From contig CALXGD010000184.1 of NCBI GenBank assembly GCA_944387745.1, positions 1 through 10,017 on the forward strand: a stretch of DNA of 10,017 nt, in the 5' to 3' direction. The notes beneath the pieces were generated by a model. That model had not been told where the DNA came from. It saw only the letters and a list, made by a program, of their open reading frames with translations, and searched no databases. The translations under genes were made by a program, and so were the position numbers. Below, piece after piece: positions 1-6,625 of this stretch (positions are counted from its first letter, which is position 1; every line of letters begins with the position of its first letter). This stretch comes from an uncultured Oscillospiraceae bacterium (GTDB taxonomy: Bacteria > Bacillota_A > Clostridia > Oscillospirales > Oscillospiraceae).

Positions 1-190
1 GTGATGTGTCGTCTGACCTGGATAAGCAGTGATGATAGGCCGGTCCCGCGCAACGCGGCTCCGTGAACCGTGTCAGGCGGGGAACCGAGCAGCACTAAGC
101 GGCCCGCCGCGTGTGCCGCGGGGATACTGTCCTTGAGCCGGCTGTCCCGGTAACGGGCATACCGCGCGCTTCAAAGGCCGGTGTGCGGCC
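1..190 (+). ncRNA. ffs: Signal recognition particle RNA, large bacterial type (3' part, 5' truncated by window)
   Basis: SRP RNA is the scaffold of the signal recognition particle; with Ffh it targets nascent membrane and secreted proteins to FtsY at the membrane. The helix 8 core is visible: GTCAGG (72-77), a GGAA tetraloop (81-84) closed by CGG/CCG, AGCAGC (88-93), and the opposing strand GTGCCGCGGGG near 112-122. The stretch from about 41 aligns by eye, block for block, with the second half of the Bacillus subtilis scRNA (GGTCCTGCGCAA ... TGAACC ... GTCAGG ... GTGCCGCAGGG). The 3' end is placed near 190 by analogy with the B. subtilis 3' strand, which pairs with the 5' end. That 5' Alu-domain strand lies outside the window. 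A position just upstream of dnaX is usual in Firmicutes. The core identification is firm; the 3' end is approximate. Confidence 0.92.
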
Positions 191-217
191 TTGCTCTCCG
201 CCGAAGTTTTTCTTTTG
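174..217 (+). terminator. Possible 3'-end hairpin and T-rich tract of the SRP RNA gene
   Basis: AAGGCCG (174-180) and CGGCCTT (186-192) form a perfect 7-bp stem with a GTGTG loop. A T-rich tract begins 13 bases later at 206. In mature SRP RNA this 3' strand should instead pair with the missing 5' end, so the local hairpin would be an alternative, perhaps nascent, fold. The distance to the T tract is long for a classic intrinsic terminator, so this is tentative. Confidence 0.35.
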
Positions 218-297
218 GAATCAGAAATCACAAGCTCTTCTGTAAAGGCACCCACGGCTCGTTTTTCCAAGAGGCATCTGCCCATCTAACCCATTTC

Positions 298-306
298 GAG
301 GTGATC
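298..306 (+). promoter_or_regulatory. dnaX ribosome binding site
   Basis: GAGGTGATC is a nine-base perfect complement to the typical 16S rRNA 3' end (GATCACCTC). It ends seven bases before the ATG at 314 and fixes that start. Confidence 0.85.
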
Positions 307-313
307 TCTCCCC

Positions 314-1969
314 ATGTATCAAGCCCTTTACCGCAAGTGGCGTCCCCGCACGTTTGACGACGTGGTGGGGCAGGAGCACATCACTGAGACGCTTAAGCGC
401 CAGGTGTCCTCCGGCCGGCTGTCCCACGCCTATCTGTTTACCGGTACACGAGGCACCGGAAAAACTACATGCGCCAAAATCCTCTCTCGAGCCGTCAACT
501 GCCAGCACCCCGTCAACGGCAATCCCTGCAACCAGTGCCCCGCCTGCCTGGGAATTGAGGACGGCTCCATCTTTGATGTGCTGGAGCTGGACGCCGCCTC
601 CAACAACGGCGTGGATGAGGTGCGGGATCTCCGGGATAAGGCTGTATTTCCTCCCGCCCAGGTAAACAGGCGGGTCTACATTGTGGACGAGGTGCATATG
701 CTCTCCGTCCCCGCCTTCAATGCCCTCCTAAAAATCCTGGAGGAGCCTCCAGAACATCTGATGTTCATTCTTGCCACTACAGAGCTGCACAAGGTCCCCG
801 CCACCATCCGCTCCCGGTGCCAGCAGTTCTCCTTTAAGCGGCTCCTTCCCGGCCAGATCGCGCAGCGGCTGACCTATGTGGCCGGCCAGGAGGGAATTGA
901 TCTGACAGAGGACGGCGCCGCGCTGCTGTCCCGGCTGGCCGACGGGGGGATGCGGGATGCGCTGTCCCTCCTGGACCAGTGTTCCGGCACCGGTCAGCAT
1001 GTGGACGAGCAGGAAATTCTAGATACGCTGGGACTGGCCGGCAACCTAGAGACCGCTAAGCTGATGGCTCTAATTGCCGCACGGGACACCGCTGGAGCGC
1101 TGGAGGCCCTGGGGCGGCTGTACCGCGGCGGGAAAGAGATCGGCTCCGTGCTGGAGGAGCTCTCCTCCCTGACCCGAGATCTGCTTCTGCGGAAAACCGC
1201 TCCTCAAGGTGGCAGTGCCCTTCTCACTGGCGGATATGACGGCTCCACCATGCGCTCCCTGGGGGAACAGCTGACGGCCCCTCGTCTGCTGCAGATGCTT
1301 CGCCTGCTGCAAAATACCCGTGCGGATCTACCCCGAAGCAGCAACCGCCGCACAGATGCGGAGCTCTGCCTCATTCGCCTGTGCGATGAGCGCCTGGATG
1401 ACTCTCCCTCCGGCCTATCCGCTCGGATTGCCCGACTGGAAGAGCAGCTTGCCGGCGGATTTCCTCCCCCGGCTTTCTCTCCAGCTCCAGTTTCCCCGGT
1501 AAAGCTCGAGGAAAACTTCCCCGCTTCGGAACAGACAGCTCCGCCTGAACCGCCGAAAACTCCCGCCTCTTCTGACGCTCCGGAGCCTGAAAGCGCACCA
1601 CAGAGCCCCGTCCCAAGCGAGGCCGCAGGCATTTCTGACTTTTGGCCCGCTTTTACGGCTACCCTGCAGGGCCGCGTCCCCCCCTCTGTTCTCCCCTACT
1701 TCCGCACTCCAGGTAAGGTGACTGGTACATGGAAAAATCAAATTCTCACCTTGTGGGCGGCGGACTCCTTCATCCGGGACCGTCTCAACACCCCCGCCAT
1801 CCTCACCCCCATCTCTCAAGCGGCTGCCGCCTTTTTCAGCTGCCCCTCCGCTGAGGTTTTCGTTCTGACAGGAACTCCTCCGGAAGATCCCTCCTCCCAG
1901 GAGAAGCGGTATACCCTAGACGATTTGCTCTCCTTCGGAGGCCAGTTTGACAACATCAAGATTCAGTAG
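314..1969 (+). CDS. dnaX: DNA polymerase III subunit gamma/tau
   Basis: This is the clamp-loader ATPase of the replicative polymerase: it uses ATP to open and load the beta clamp and links polymerase cores to the helicase. The protein of 551 residues opens with the family signature MYQALYRKWRPRTFDDVVGQ. It has Walker A GTRGTGKT (44-51), a four-cysteine zinc module (C63, C72, C75, C78), Walker B/DExx VDEVH (124-128), a sensor 1 region ATTE (154-157) and the SRC arginine finger (167-169). A Pro/Ala/Ser-rich linker covers roughly 385-440. A tau-type C-terminal domain follows, from about DFWPAF to the end. I saw no A-rich slippery heptamer of the E. coli kind, so probably only a tau-length product is made. 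Placement after the SRP RNA and before ybaB is conserved in Firmicutes. Identification is secure. Confidence 0.98.
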   Translation: MYQALYRKWRPRTFDDVVGQEHITETLKRQVSSGRLSHAYLFTGTRGTGKTTCAKILSRAVNCQHPVNGNPCNQCPACLGIEDGSIFDVLELDAASNNGVDEVRDLRDKAVFPPAQVNRRVYIVDEVHMLSVPAFNALLKILEEPPEHLMFILATTELHKVPATIRSRCQQFSFKRLLPGQIAQRLTYVAGQEGIDLTEDGAALLSRLADGGMRDALSLLDQCSGTGQHVDEQEILDTLGLAGNLETAKLMALIAARDTAGALEALGRLYRGGKEIGSVLEELSSLTRDLLLRKTAPQGGSALLTGGYDGSTMRSLGEQLTAPRLLQMLRLLQNTRADLPRSSNRRTDAELCLIRLCDERLDDSPSGLSARIARLEEQLAGGFPPPAFSPAPVSPVKLEENFPASEQTAPPEPPKTPASSDAPEPESAPQSPVPSEAAGISDFWPAFTATLQGRVPPSVLPYFRTPGKVTGTWKNQILTLWAADSFIRDRLNTPAILTPISQAAAAFFSCPSAEVFVLTGTPPEDPSSQEKRYTLDDLLSFGGQFDNIKIQ

Positions 1970-2002
1970 AGAAATAGGCTTCAAGTAGGCCCTTTACTCT
2001 AC
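1966..2002 (+). other. Hairpin overlapping the dnaX stop codon
   Basis: GTAGAG (1966-1971) pairs with CTCTAC (1997-2002). Inside, AAA pairs with TTT and GGC with GCC around a nine-base loop, with small bulges. The stop codon TAG (1967-1969) lies in the 5' arm. There is no clean T tract after it, so it may be an RNA-stability or processing element rather than a terminator. Confidence 0.4.
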
Positions 2003-2046
2003 CAGCTCCCAATTCCATTTTGTATTCCAAAATTCAAAATTCTTCC

Positions 2047-2079
2047 TGTGCTCCCACCCCTGCCGGGGGCGGGAGCACA
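2047..2079. terminator. Strong GC hairpin in the dnaX-ybaB gap
   Basis: TGTGCTCCC (2047-2055) pairs perfectly with GGGAGCACA (2071-2079). CCCC (2057-2060) pairs with the G run at 2065-2069 around a TGCC loop, giving about 13 bp. A U tract is lacking on either strand: plus continues CAAAAGATTTGG, minus continues GGAAGAATTTT. It may terminate or attenuate dnaX transcription, or protect its 3' end. Hairpin certain, role uncertain. Confidence 0.45.
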
Positions 2080-2195
2080 CAAAAGATTTGGGACTCTGCA
2101 AAAAATAAGCCAAATTCCCGACTCAGGCCCAATTTAAAGGCATAGGGTATAAATTCAGGAACTAAATATTTTATTTTTAAGGAGTGTGTCAATAT

Positions 2196-2543
2196 ATGGC
2201 GAAAGGATTCAACAGCCGCGGCATTCCCGGCATGGGCGGCGGTATGAACATGAACATGATCAAACAGGCCCAGAAGATGCAGCAGGATATGCTGAAAATG
2301 CAGCAGGAGCTGGAGGAAAAGACCTATGAGGCCAGCGCAGGCGGCGGGGCCGTCACCGCATGTGTCTCCGGCAAGCGGGAGCTAAAAAGCCTTTCCATTG
2401 ACCCAGATGCGGTGGATCCAGAGGATGTGGAAATGCTGGAGGAAATGATCGTAGCCGCGGTCAACGAAGCCCTCCATGCCGCCGAGGGAGACGCCGCATC
2501 CACGATGCAGAAGCTCACCGGCGGCCTTGGTCTCCCCTTCTGA
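2196..2543 (+). CDS. ybaB: YbaB/EbfC family nucleoid-associated protein
   Basis: This is a small DNA-binding protein that forms dimers and associates with the nucleoid; in several bacteria its gene accompanies dnaX and recR. The protein is about 115 residues, close to the family norm of 100-110. It has a Met/Gly-rich N-terminus, the family helix MIKQAQKMQQDMLKMQQELEE, then the sheet segment around GGGAVTACVSGKRELKSLSIDPD and the C-terminal helix EMIVAAVNEALHAAE. AAGGAG (2179-2184) precedes the ATG at 2196 by 11 bases. An in-frame GTG at 2184 overlaps that site and would add MCQY, so ATG 2196 is preferred. A weak TATAAAT-like -10 lies at 2148-2154 but without a convincing -35. The gap of 226 bases to dnaX is larger than the tight spacing often seen in Firmicutes. 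Confidence 0.95.
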   Translation: MAKGFNSRGIPGMGGGMNMNMIKQAQKMQQDMLKMQQELEEKTYEASAGGGAVTACVSGKRELKSLSIDPDAVDPEDVEMLEEMIVAAVNEALHAAEGDAASTMQKLTGGLGLPF

Positions 2544-2560
2544 AAGTCGCCTAAAATGTC

Positions 2561-2604
2561 AAGTCCTCAGCGGGAAAAACCGATGGGGACTTTTCTGTTT
2601 GTCT
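2561..2604 (+). terminator. Rho-independent terminator after ybaB
   Basis: AAGTCCTCAGCGG (2561-2573) and the arm at 2580-2592 form a 13-bp stem with one mismatch and one G-T pair around the loop GAAAAA. The T-rich tract TTCTGTTT follows directly. It lies 18 bases after the ybaB stop and separates the replication genes from the ATPase/VWA operon. Confidence 0.85.
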
Positions 2605-2777
2605 CAATTCCACCACATTACAGCCCGGTTAAGATCTCTTCCCCCGGCAGCCGCCTCAAAGGCGGCAGAAATCACGGCTTGGGCCTCTGCTGAAGAGCTG
2701 CGGCCCGCCTTTGGGGACCTTCCTAATGATATCGGACAGGCCGTCCGGCGGCCAAAAGAAAATGGAGATTTCCCCCC

Positions 2778-2806
2778 TTGCGGTTTTTCGCCTTCCGCAT
2801 TACAAT
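2778..2806 (+). promoter_or_regulatory. Candidate sigma-A promoter of the ATPase/VWA operon
   Basis: TTGCGG (2778-2783) and TACAAT (2801-2806) are separated by exactly 17 bases. The -10 matches consensus at five of six positions, the -35 only at TTG. Transcription would start near 2813, about 30 bases before the ATG at 2844. If correct, the longer in-frame start at 2778 cannot be used, because it lies inside the promoter. Confidence 0.5.
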
Positions 2807-2827
2807 AGGTGCGCTAATGTTTGACAT

Positions 2828-2835
2828 AAGGGGAG
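2828..2835 (+). promoter_or_regulatory. Ribosome binding site deciding the ATPase start
   Basis: AAGGGGAG ends eight bases before ATG 2844. The other in-frame starts (2778, 2817) have no comparable site, so 2844 is chosen. Confidence 0.8.
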
Positions 2836-2843
2836 AACAACAG

Positions 2844-3785
2844 ATGGACCTTTGGAAAGAACTTGCTGAGGAGGGCATCGACGGGGGCCTTCTGGAGGAG
2901 ATTCACGCCTTCCAGCTCGCCCACCCTGTACCGGAGGAGGCCCGCGCCCGGGTGCCCGTCCCCCGCTTCTTATACTATGGAAAAGAAATTTGGGAGGGAG
3001 CCGCCGCCGCTCTTCTCTGCGGACAGCACCTGCTCCTTGCCGGCCCTAAGGCCACAGGGAAAAATGTTCTGGCAGAAAATCTGGCCGCCGTATTTGGCCG
3101 ACCCAGCTGGGACGTGTCCATGTACGTCAATGTGGACGCCGCTTCCCTTGTGGGAGCGGACACGCTGCGGGACGGGGAAGTCGTCTTTCGGGAGGGACCT
3201 ATCTCCAAATGTGCCCGATTGGGCGGCTTCGGCGTGCTAGATGAGGTAAACATGGCCAAGAACGAGGCTCTGGCCGTCCTCCACGCCACCTTGGATTTTC
3301 GCCGCGTCATAGATGTCCCCGGCTACGACCGGATTGTCCTGGATCCGGCAGCCCGCTTCATCGGCACTATGAACTACGGCTACGCAGGCACTCGAGAACT
3401 GAACGAGGCCCTGGTGTCCCGCTTTGTGGTGATGGACATGCCCGTCATCTCCCCGGACAATCTGCAGAAGCTGCTCCCGCGGGGCTTTCCAAATTTAAAG
3501 CACACCTGGGTGGAACAGTTCTCCGCGCTGTTCGGCGACCTGAGACAGAAGTGCGACAGCTCTGAGATCTCCACCAAGGCTCTGGATTTGCGTGGGCTTC
3601 TGTCCGCTCTCCATCTGATGGAAAAGGGAATTCCGTCCGGCCAGGCCCTGGAGCTCGGTATCATCAACAAGGCCTTCGATCCCTTTGAGCGGCAGCTGGT
3701 AGCTGACGCCGTGTGGTCCCGCATCCCCAGAGATGCCAGACGCGGCCAGATGTTTGAGGAATCATATGGACCGTCAAGATATTGA
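2844..3785 (+). CDS. MoxR/NorQ-like AAA+ ATPase
   Basis: This is an AAA+ ATPase of the MoxR/NorQ/CobS type, expected to form hexameric rings and to work with the VWA protein encoded next to activate or remodel a client enzyme in the cytoplasm. The protein is 313 residues. Walker A is GPKATGKN (67-74), with Asn where Thr/Ser normally follows the Lys. Walker B is VLDEVN (131-136, D133/E134). Sensor 1 is GTMN (174-177, N177). The arginine finger is probably R193 in ALVSRF. The insert around ASLVGADTLRDGEVVFREGPIS and the segment ALAVLHATLDFRRVIDVPG are typical of MoxR-type proteins. The C-terminal lid covers roughly 200-300. It overlaps the downstream gene by 20 bases, so the two are probably translationally coupled. 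The family call is firm; the client is unknown because no nor, cbb or cob genes are in view. Confidence 0.88.
   Translation: MDLWKELAEEGIDGGLLEEIHAFQLAHPVPEEARARVPVPRFLYYGKEIWEGAAAALLCGQHLLLAGPKATGKNVLAENLAAVFGRPSWDVSMYVNVDAASLVGADTLRDGEVVFREGPISKCARLGGFGVLDEVNMAKNEALAVLHATLDFRRVIDVPGYDRIVLDPAARFIGTMNYGYAGTRELNEALVSRFVVMDMPVISPDNLQKLLPRGFPNLKHTWVEQFSALFGDLRQKCDSSEISTKALDLRGLLSALHLMEKGIPSGQALELGIINKAFDPFERQLVADAVWSRIPRDARRGQMFEESYGPSRY
3756..3760 (+). promoter_or_regulatory. Ribosome binding site deciding the VWA protein start
   Basis: GAGGA lies five bases before ATG 3766, inside the end of the ATPase gene. The earlier in-frame ATG at 3733 lacks such a site, so 3766 is preferred. Confidence 0.65.
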
Positions 3786-5490
3786 AAACCGCCGGGCAGA
3801 CAATCAGATTTGGAACGGGGCCGCAGATTACACCCTCCGCACAGACTTTCAAGCCTTCACTCCCGAGGGTGACGCCGATCTCTACTTCAATACGATCATC
3901 GGTCTGCTTCACCAGCTCTATGACTATGGGAAGCTGAAGCACCTATTCAACACCTTTCAAAGCCAAACCAGCGGCGCCTTTTACAGCGATCTATTCTGGC
4001 TCGGCCTGGAGGGAGTTGTATTTCAGCGGTCAAAAGCCTCCCGCCCCGCTCTGGTCGCCCTGCGCCGGGAATATGCCCGTCAAGTCATGGCGCAGCCCCG
4101 AAAGCAGGCGGAGCGGGAGGGCATCTCCAATCTCCGCTGGCTGTGGTTCTGCCGGGCTCTCGGCTCCCCCGCCCAGGAGGACAGCTGGGAGAAAGGGGTC
4201 CTGGATGATCTTACTTTTCCGCCGGAGTGCTCCGAGGAGGAGCTCTGCAGCCGTATGGAGGCTCTGCTTCACAAGTGGTTCCATCGGGCGAGAAAGAGCG
4301 TCACAGACCGGCAATGGGCCGCTTTTGCAGGCAGAAATCTTTTAAAAGGACAAAGGCAGCAGGGTGGACTCATTCGCAGCACCGCTCTGCGGCGTCTAGG
4401 GCAGTCTGGGGGAGGCCCGGTCGAGGAGGATGGCCACAAATTTTTCTGGCAGAAAAAGCTGCTCTTTCACGTGGGGCAGGGTAAAACGCCGGAGGCGATT
4501 CTGCGCCGCTACGTTGAAAACTGCTTTGGCGTGTCCATGCTCACTCCGCCGGAGATCGCAGCTGCCGAGCGGGAGCTGTGTACAGGCAATCACCAAAACT
4601 GCCGCCTCCACTTCACCCGCGGAGTCCTGCCTTCGGGACAGGCAGATGGCCAAACGCAGTGGGAACGCCTAGTCTTTCAGCAGCAAAGAGAAAAAAACAG
4701 GGCCTACTATCAGGAGCACCTGGTTCAAAATCAGCTGATCCTTGCCCAGCTGACCCAGCGCCTCCAGAATACGCTCCTCTTGCAGGCAGATGTCAGCGAC
4801 AGCCGCACGCGGGCAGGCGCCCTCCTGACATCCGCTGCATGGCGCGCTCCCGCTCTGCGGGATGGGCGAGTATTTTTCCAGCGCCGCCAAAATGAGCTGG
4901 GCGACCTGTCTGTTGATATTTTGCTGGATGCCTCCGCCTCACAAAATCAGCAGCAGGAGCGCATTTCCACCCAAGCTTATCTCATTGCATCAGCCCTCAC
5001 CAGATGTCAAATCCCTGTGCGGGTGTCCTCCTTCTGCTCCGTCAGCGGATGCACCGTTCTGCGTATTTTTCGGGACTATGAAGAGCGCAATCAAACGGAT
5101 TCCATTTTTGACTATGTATCCGCAGGTTGGAACCGGGATGGCCTTGCAATGCGGGCCATGGACTGGTTGATGAAGCGCTGTCAAAGCGACCACCGTCTGC
5201 TGATTCTTTTGTCCGACGCCAATCCCAACGACGATCAAAAAATTCCCCGCAGTGGGTTTTTCCCAGGGGGCAGAGATTATGGAGGCAAACTTGGGATTCA
5301 GGATGCCGCAGCGGAAGCAAGGACGCTCCGCAAACACGGTCTTGCGCCTATATGTATTTTTACCGGAAGCGACCGTGAACTCCCAGGTGCCAGAGAAATT
5401 TACGGTCAAGATCTGATCCGTATTCCCTCCATCGGCTGGTTCGCCGATGCGGTTGGAAAGCTAATTCAGGGCCGAATCCAGGCGTTGTAG
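3766..5490 (+). CDS. NorD/CobT-like von Willebrand A domain protein
   Basis: This is the likely partner of the upstream MoxR-type ATPase; in NorQ-NorD, CbbQ-CbbO and CobS-CobT systems the VWA subunit binds both the ATPase ring and the client. The protein is 574 residues with no signal peptide or membrane segment, so it is probably cytoplasmic. The VWA domain occupies about 380-574. It shows the MIDAS motif LLDASAS (D388, S390, S392), the NorD-like NRDGLAMR (456-463), LLSDANPND (481-489), GIQDAAAEARTLRKHGLAPICIF (second half of the domain, 510-532) and a terminal helix. Residues 1-370 are mostly helical and charged, with no domain I can name; they contain a possible coiled-coil stretch near 300-340. 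Start 3766 is chosen from GAGGA at 3756-3760. The MIDAS looks intact, so metal binding is expected. Family confident, biological process unknown. Confidence 0.85.
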   Translation: MDRQDIENRRADNQIWNGAADYTLRTDFQAFTPEGDADLYFNTIIGLLHQLYDYGKLKHLFNTFQSQTSGAFYSDLFWLGLEGVVFQRSKASRPALVALRREYARQVMAQPRKQAEREGISNLRWLWFCRALGSPAQEDSWEKGVLDDLTFPPECSEEELCSRMEALLHKWFHRARKSVTDRQWAAFAGRNLLKGQRQQGGLIRSTALRRLGQSGGGPVEEDGHKFFWQKKLLFHVGQGKTPEAILRRYVENCFGVSMLTPPEIAAAERELCTGNHQNCRLHFTRGVLPSGQADGQTQWERLVFQQQREKNRAYYQEHLVQNQLILAQLTQRLQNTLLLQADVSDSRTRAGALLTSAAWRAPALRDGRVFFQRRQNELGDLSVDILLDASASQNQQQERISTQAYLIASALTRCQIPVRVSSFCSVSGCTVLRIFRDYEERNQTDSIFDYVSAGWNRDGLAMRAMDWLMKRCQSDHRLLILLSDANPNDDQKIPRSGFFPGGRDYGGKLGIQDAAAEARTLRKHGLAPICIFTGSDRELPGAREIYGQDLIRIPSIGWFADAVGKLIQGRIQAL

Positions 5491-5495
5491 CGCCT
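5480..5495 (+). terminator. Weak hairpin at the end of the VWA gene
   Basis: AGGCG (5480-5484) and CGCCT (5491-5495) form a five-base-pair stem whose loop, TTGTAG, contains the stop codon. A modest T/C-rich stretch follows. No better terminator for the operon is visible before the integrase remnant. Confidence 0.25.
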
Positions 5496-5547
5496 TCTCC
5501 AGTTTCTGCATCGGCGCCTCGCTTAAAACTTCATATTTTCCTATATA

Positions 5548-6353
5548 GTGGCCATTTTGTGCTGCCCACATAAAATGGGGCGGTTCAACTTACGTCAGAG
5601 GCCATGGGATGGCTCACCGTGGGCCGATCTGGACTTCCGCGCTGAGGCCTTATGGGTGGAGCAGCAGGTCCAGGGGAAGCTGATGGTATCTCAACCCATG
5701 GCCCGCGCCTCCAGCCGTCGCATCCTCCTGCCTGCTCCTGTCTTAGAGCTCCTGGAATAGTACCGGAAGATCGTCTGCTTCTGATGGGATGTTCTCATCC
5801 CCTAGGAAAGAAAATTCCCTATCGGATCCAAGCCGCGGTGCGGAAGAAGCTGACCGCTGTGCCGAGGTGGGCGGAATGCCCTGCCGCCCGGTTCCATGAT
5901 TTACGGCACACGTTTGCCACCAGTGCCCTGGAGCCTGGAATAGATGTAAAGCTCCTATCTACAGTCATCGGCCGCATGTCCAGAGCCACCACGCTGAACA
6001 TCTACGCCCACATCACCGACGAGATGCGGCAGAAGGCGGCGGACAAAATCAACCGGGCCATCACCGGGACAGAACCGCCGCCTGAGGAGACACCCAAACC
6101 GTTTAGCAGAACTGTCTTTCAGCCGCTCAAGGGCAAATACCGCAAGCCGGGCACCGGGTGTATCTCTCAGATCAGCGGCCACCTGTGGGAGGGGTGCCAC
6201 TCCCCCAAGGTCAGCGGCAAGCGTATGTCACGGAACGTCTACACAAAAACAGAGGCCGAGTGTGAGGCAAAGCTGGCAGAGCTGATCCAGGAGATAAGGT
6301 CGGAGATCACTGCTGGACAGGATGGGCGGAAGCAGGGCGGTCTGACAAGTTGA
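5548..6353 (+). pseudogene. Decayed tyrosine recombinase/integrase (Tn916/phage type)
   Basis: Site-specific integrase remnant of a mobile element. The frame at 5600-5757 reads like the region after catalytic Arg I (PWADLDF...VEQQVQGKLMVSQP...LLPAPVLELLE), ends at TAG 5758, and continues in frame as YRKIV. Family-like sequence then moves to another frame near 5783 (DGMFSSPRKENS) and to a third from about 5826 (IQAAVRKKL onward to 6353), so at least one stop and two frameshifts are present. The third frame keeps box II FHDLRHTFAT (5892-5921), has Arg at 5973-5975 (STVIGRMS) where the family usually has His, and retains the Tyr in NIYAH (6003-6005). A C-terminal arm-like segment (KPGTGCISQI...NVYTKTEAECEAKL) follows. 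The N-terminal DNA-binding domains and box I are missing. No longer functional. Confidence 0.85.
5552..5578. repeat. Imperfect inverted repeat at the left edge of the integrase remnant
   Basis: CCATTTTGTG (5552-5561) pairs with CACATAAAATGG (5567-5578) as 7 plus 3 bp with an AT bulge. It lies between the VWA gene and the first recognisable integrase sequence (about 5600). It may be fortuitous or a relic of an element end. Confidence 0.3.
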
Positions 6354-6382
6354 CTAAGGCGATCCGGCACAATACACAAATG

Positions 6383-6413
6383 GGCCTCCGGAGACAACGT
6401 ACCTCCGGAGGCC
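6383..6413 (+). terminator. Perfect 11-bp GC inverted repeat after the integrase remnant
   Basis: GGCCTCCGGAG (6383-6393) pairs perfectly with CTCCGGAGGCC (6403-6413) around a nine-base loop, followed by TATGTTTTCTCT. It is 30 bases after the integrase stop and is probably its original terminator, though an element-end structure is also possible. Confidence 0.55.
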
Positions 6414-6498
6414 TATGTTTTCTCTGTCTGTGGCTGAACCTGTGGTCATGCGGAAAACGCATGGCCACTTGATTTGGAAAAGCAAGCGAAAAGTTATG

Positions 6499-6534
6499 AA
6501 AAACCGCCGTTTTCTCTCGAAAACAGCGGTTTTT
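6499..6534 (-). terminator. Terminator of tRNA-Val (may act in both directions)
   Basis: On the minus strand, AAAAACCGCTGTTTTC and GAAAACGGCGGTTTTT form a 16-bp stem with one G-T pair around the loop GAGA; the 3' arm ends in five T. It starts one base after the tRNA CCA end. The plus strand also ends the hairpin in five T, so read-through from the integrase side could stop here too. Confidence 0.9.
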
Positions 6535-6535
6535 G

Positions 6536-6611
6536 TGGTGGACGATACAGGACTTGAACCTGTGACCTCCCGCACGTCAAGCGGATGCTCTACCAGCTGA
6601 GCTAATCGTCC
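6536..6611 (-). tRNA. tRNA-Val (anticodon GAC)
   Basis: A 76-base tRNA, reading 5' to 3' from 6611 to 6536. The acceptor stem is GGACGAT/ATCGTCC, the D stem GCTC/GAGC, the anticodon stem TCCGC/GCGGG with loop TTGACGT (anticodon GAC, reading GUC/GUU), and the T arm ACAGG-TTCAAGT-CCTGT. The discriminator A and CCA are encoded. All stems pair, so the gene looks intact. The integrase remnant lies beyond its 3' end, as expected for an element that inserted at a tRNA 3' end. Confidence 0.96.
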
Positions 6612-6625
6612 AAACAACGTAGCTT

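Larger units (their letters stand above)
2605..2843. other. Spacer between ybaB terminator and ATPase operon
   Basis: No convincing gene is seen here. Two short inverted repeats are present: GCCGCC/GGCGGC (2650-2655/2661-2666, loop TCAAA) and GGCCG/CGGCC (2739-2743/2749-2753); neither has a T tract. A reading frame runs through on the plus strand but lacks a ribosome binding site and resembles no family I know. The right end holds the candidate promoter and ribosome binding site of the ATPase gene. Confidence 0.5.

Noticed and set aside
1204..1819. Minus-strand frames inside dnaX
   Set aside because: Low-complexity Gly/Ser/Arg translations opposite the Pro-rich linker of dnaX; no independent support.
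314..1969. Programmed frameshift in dnaX producing a short gamma form
   Set aside because: No A-rich slippery heptamer with a following hairpin was found in the linker region.
2821..2826. TTGACA just before the ATPase gene as a -35 box
   Set aside because: Only 17 bases separate it from the ATG, so its -10 would lie at or inside the start codon; the TTGCGG/TACAAT pair upstream fits better.
2778..2843. Longer ATPase start at 2778 or 2817
   Set aside because: No ribosome binding site; 2778 overlaps the candidate promoter, while 2844 has AAGGGGAG at good spacing.
6354..6617. Minus-strand 87-codon frame beginning MFGRLAQLVEH and containing REVTGSSPVSSTT
   Set aside because: This is the well-known false protein produced by translating a tRNA gene; it covers tRNA-Val and its terminator.
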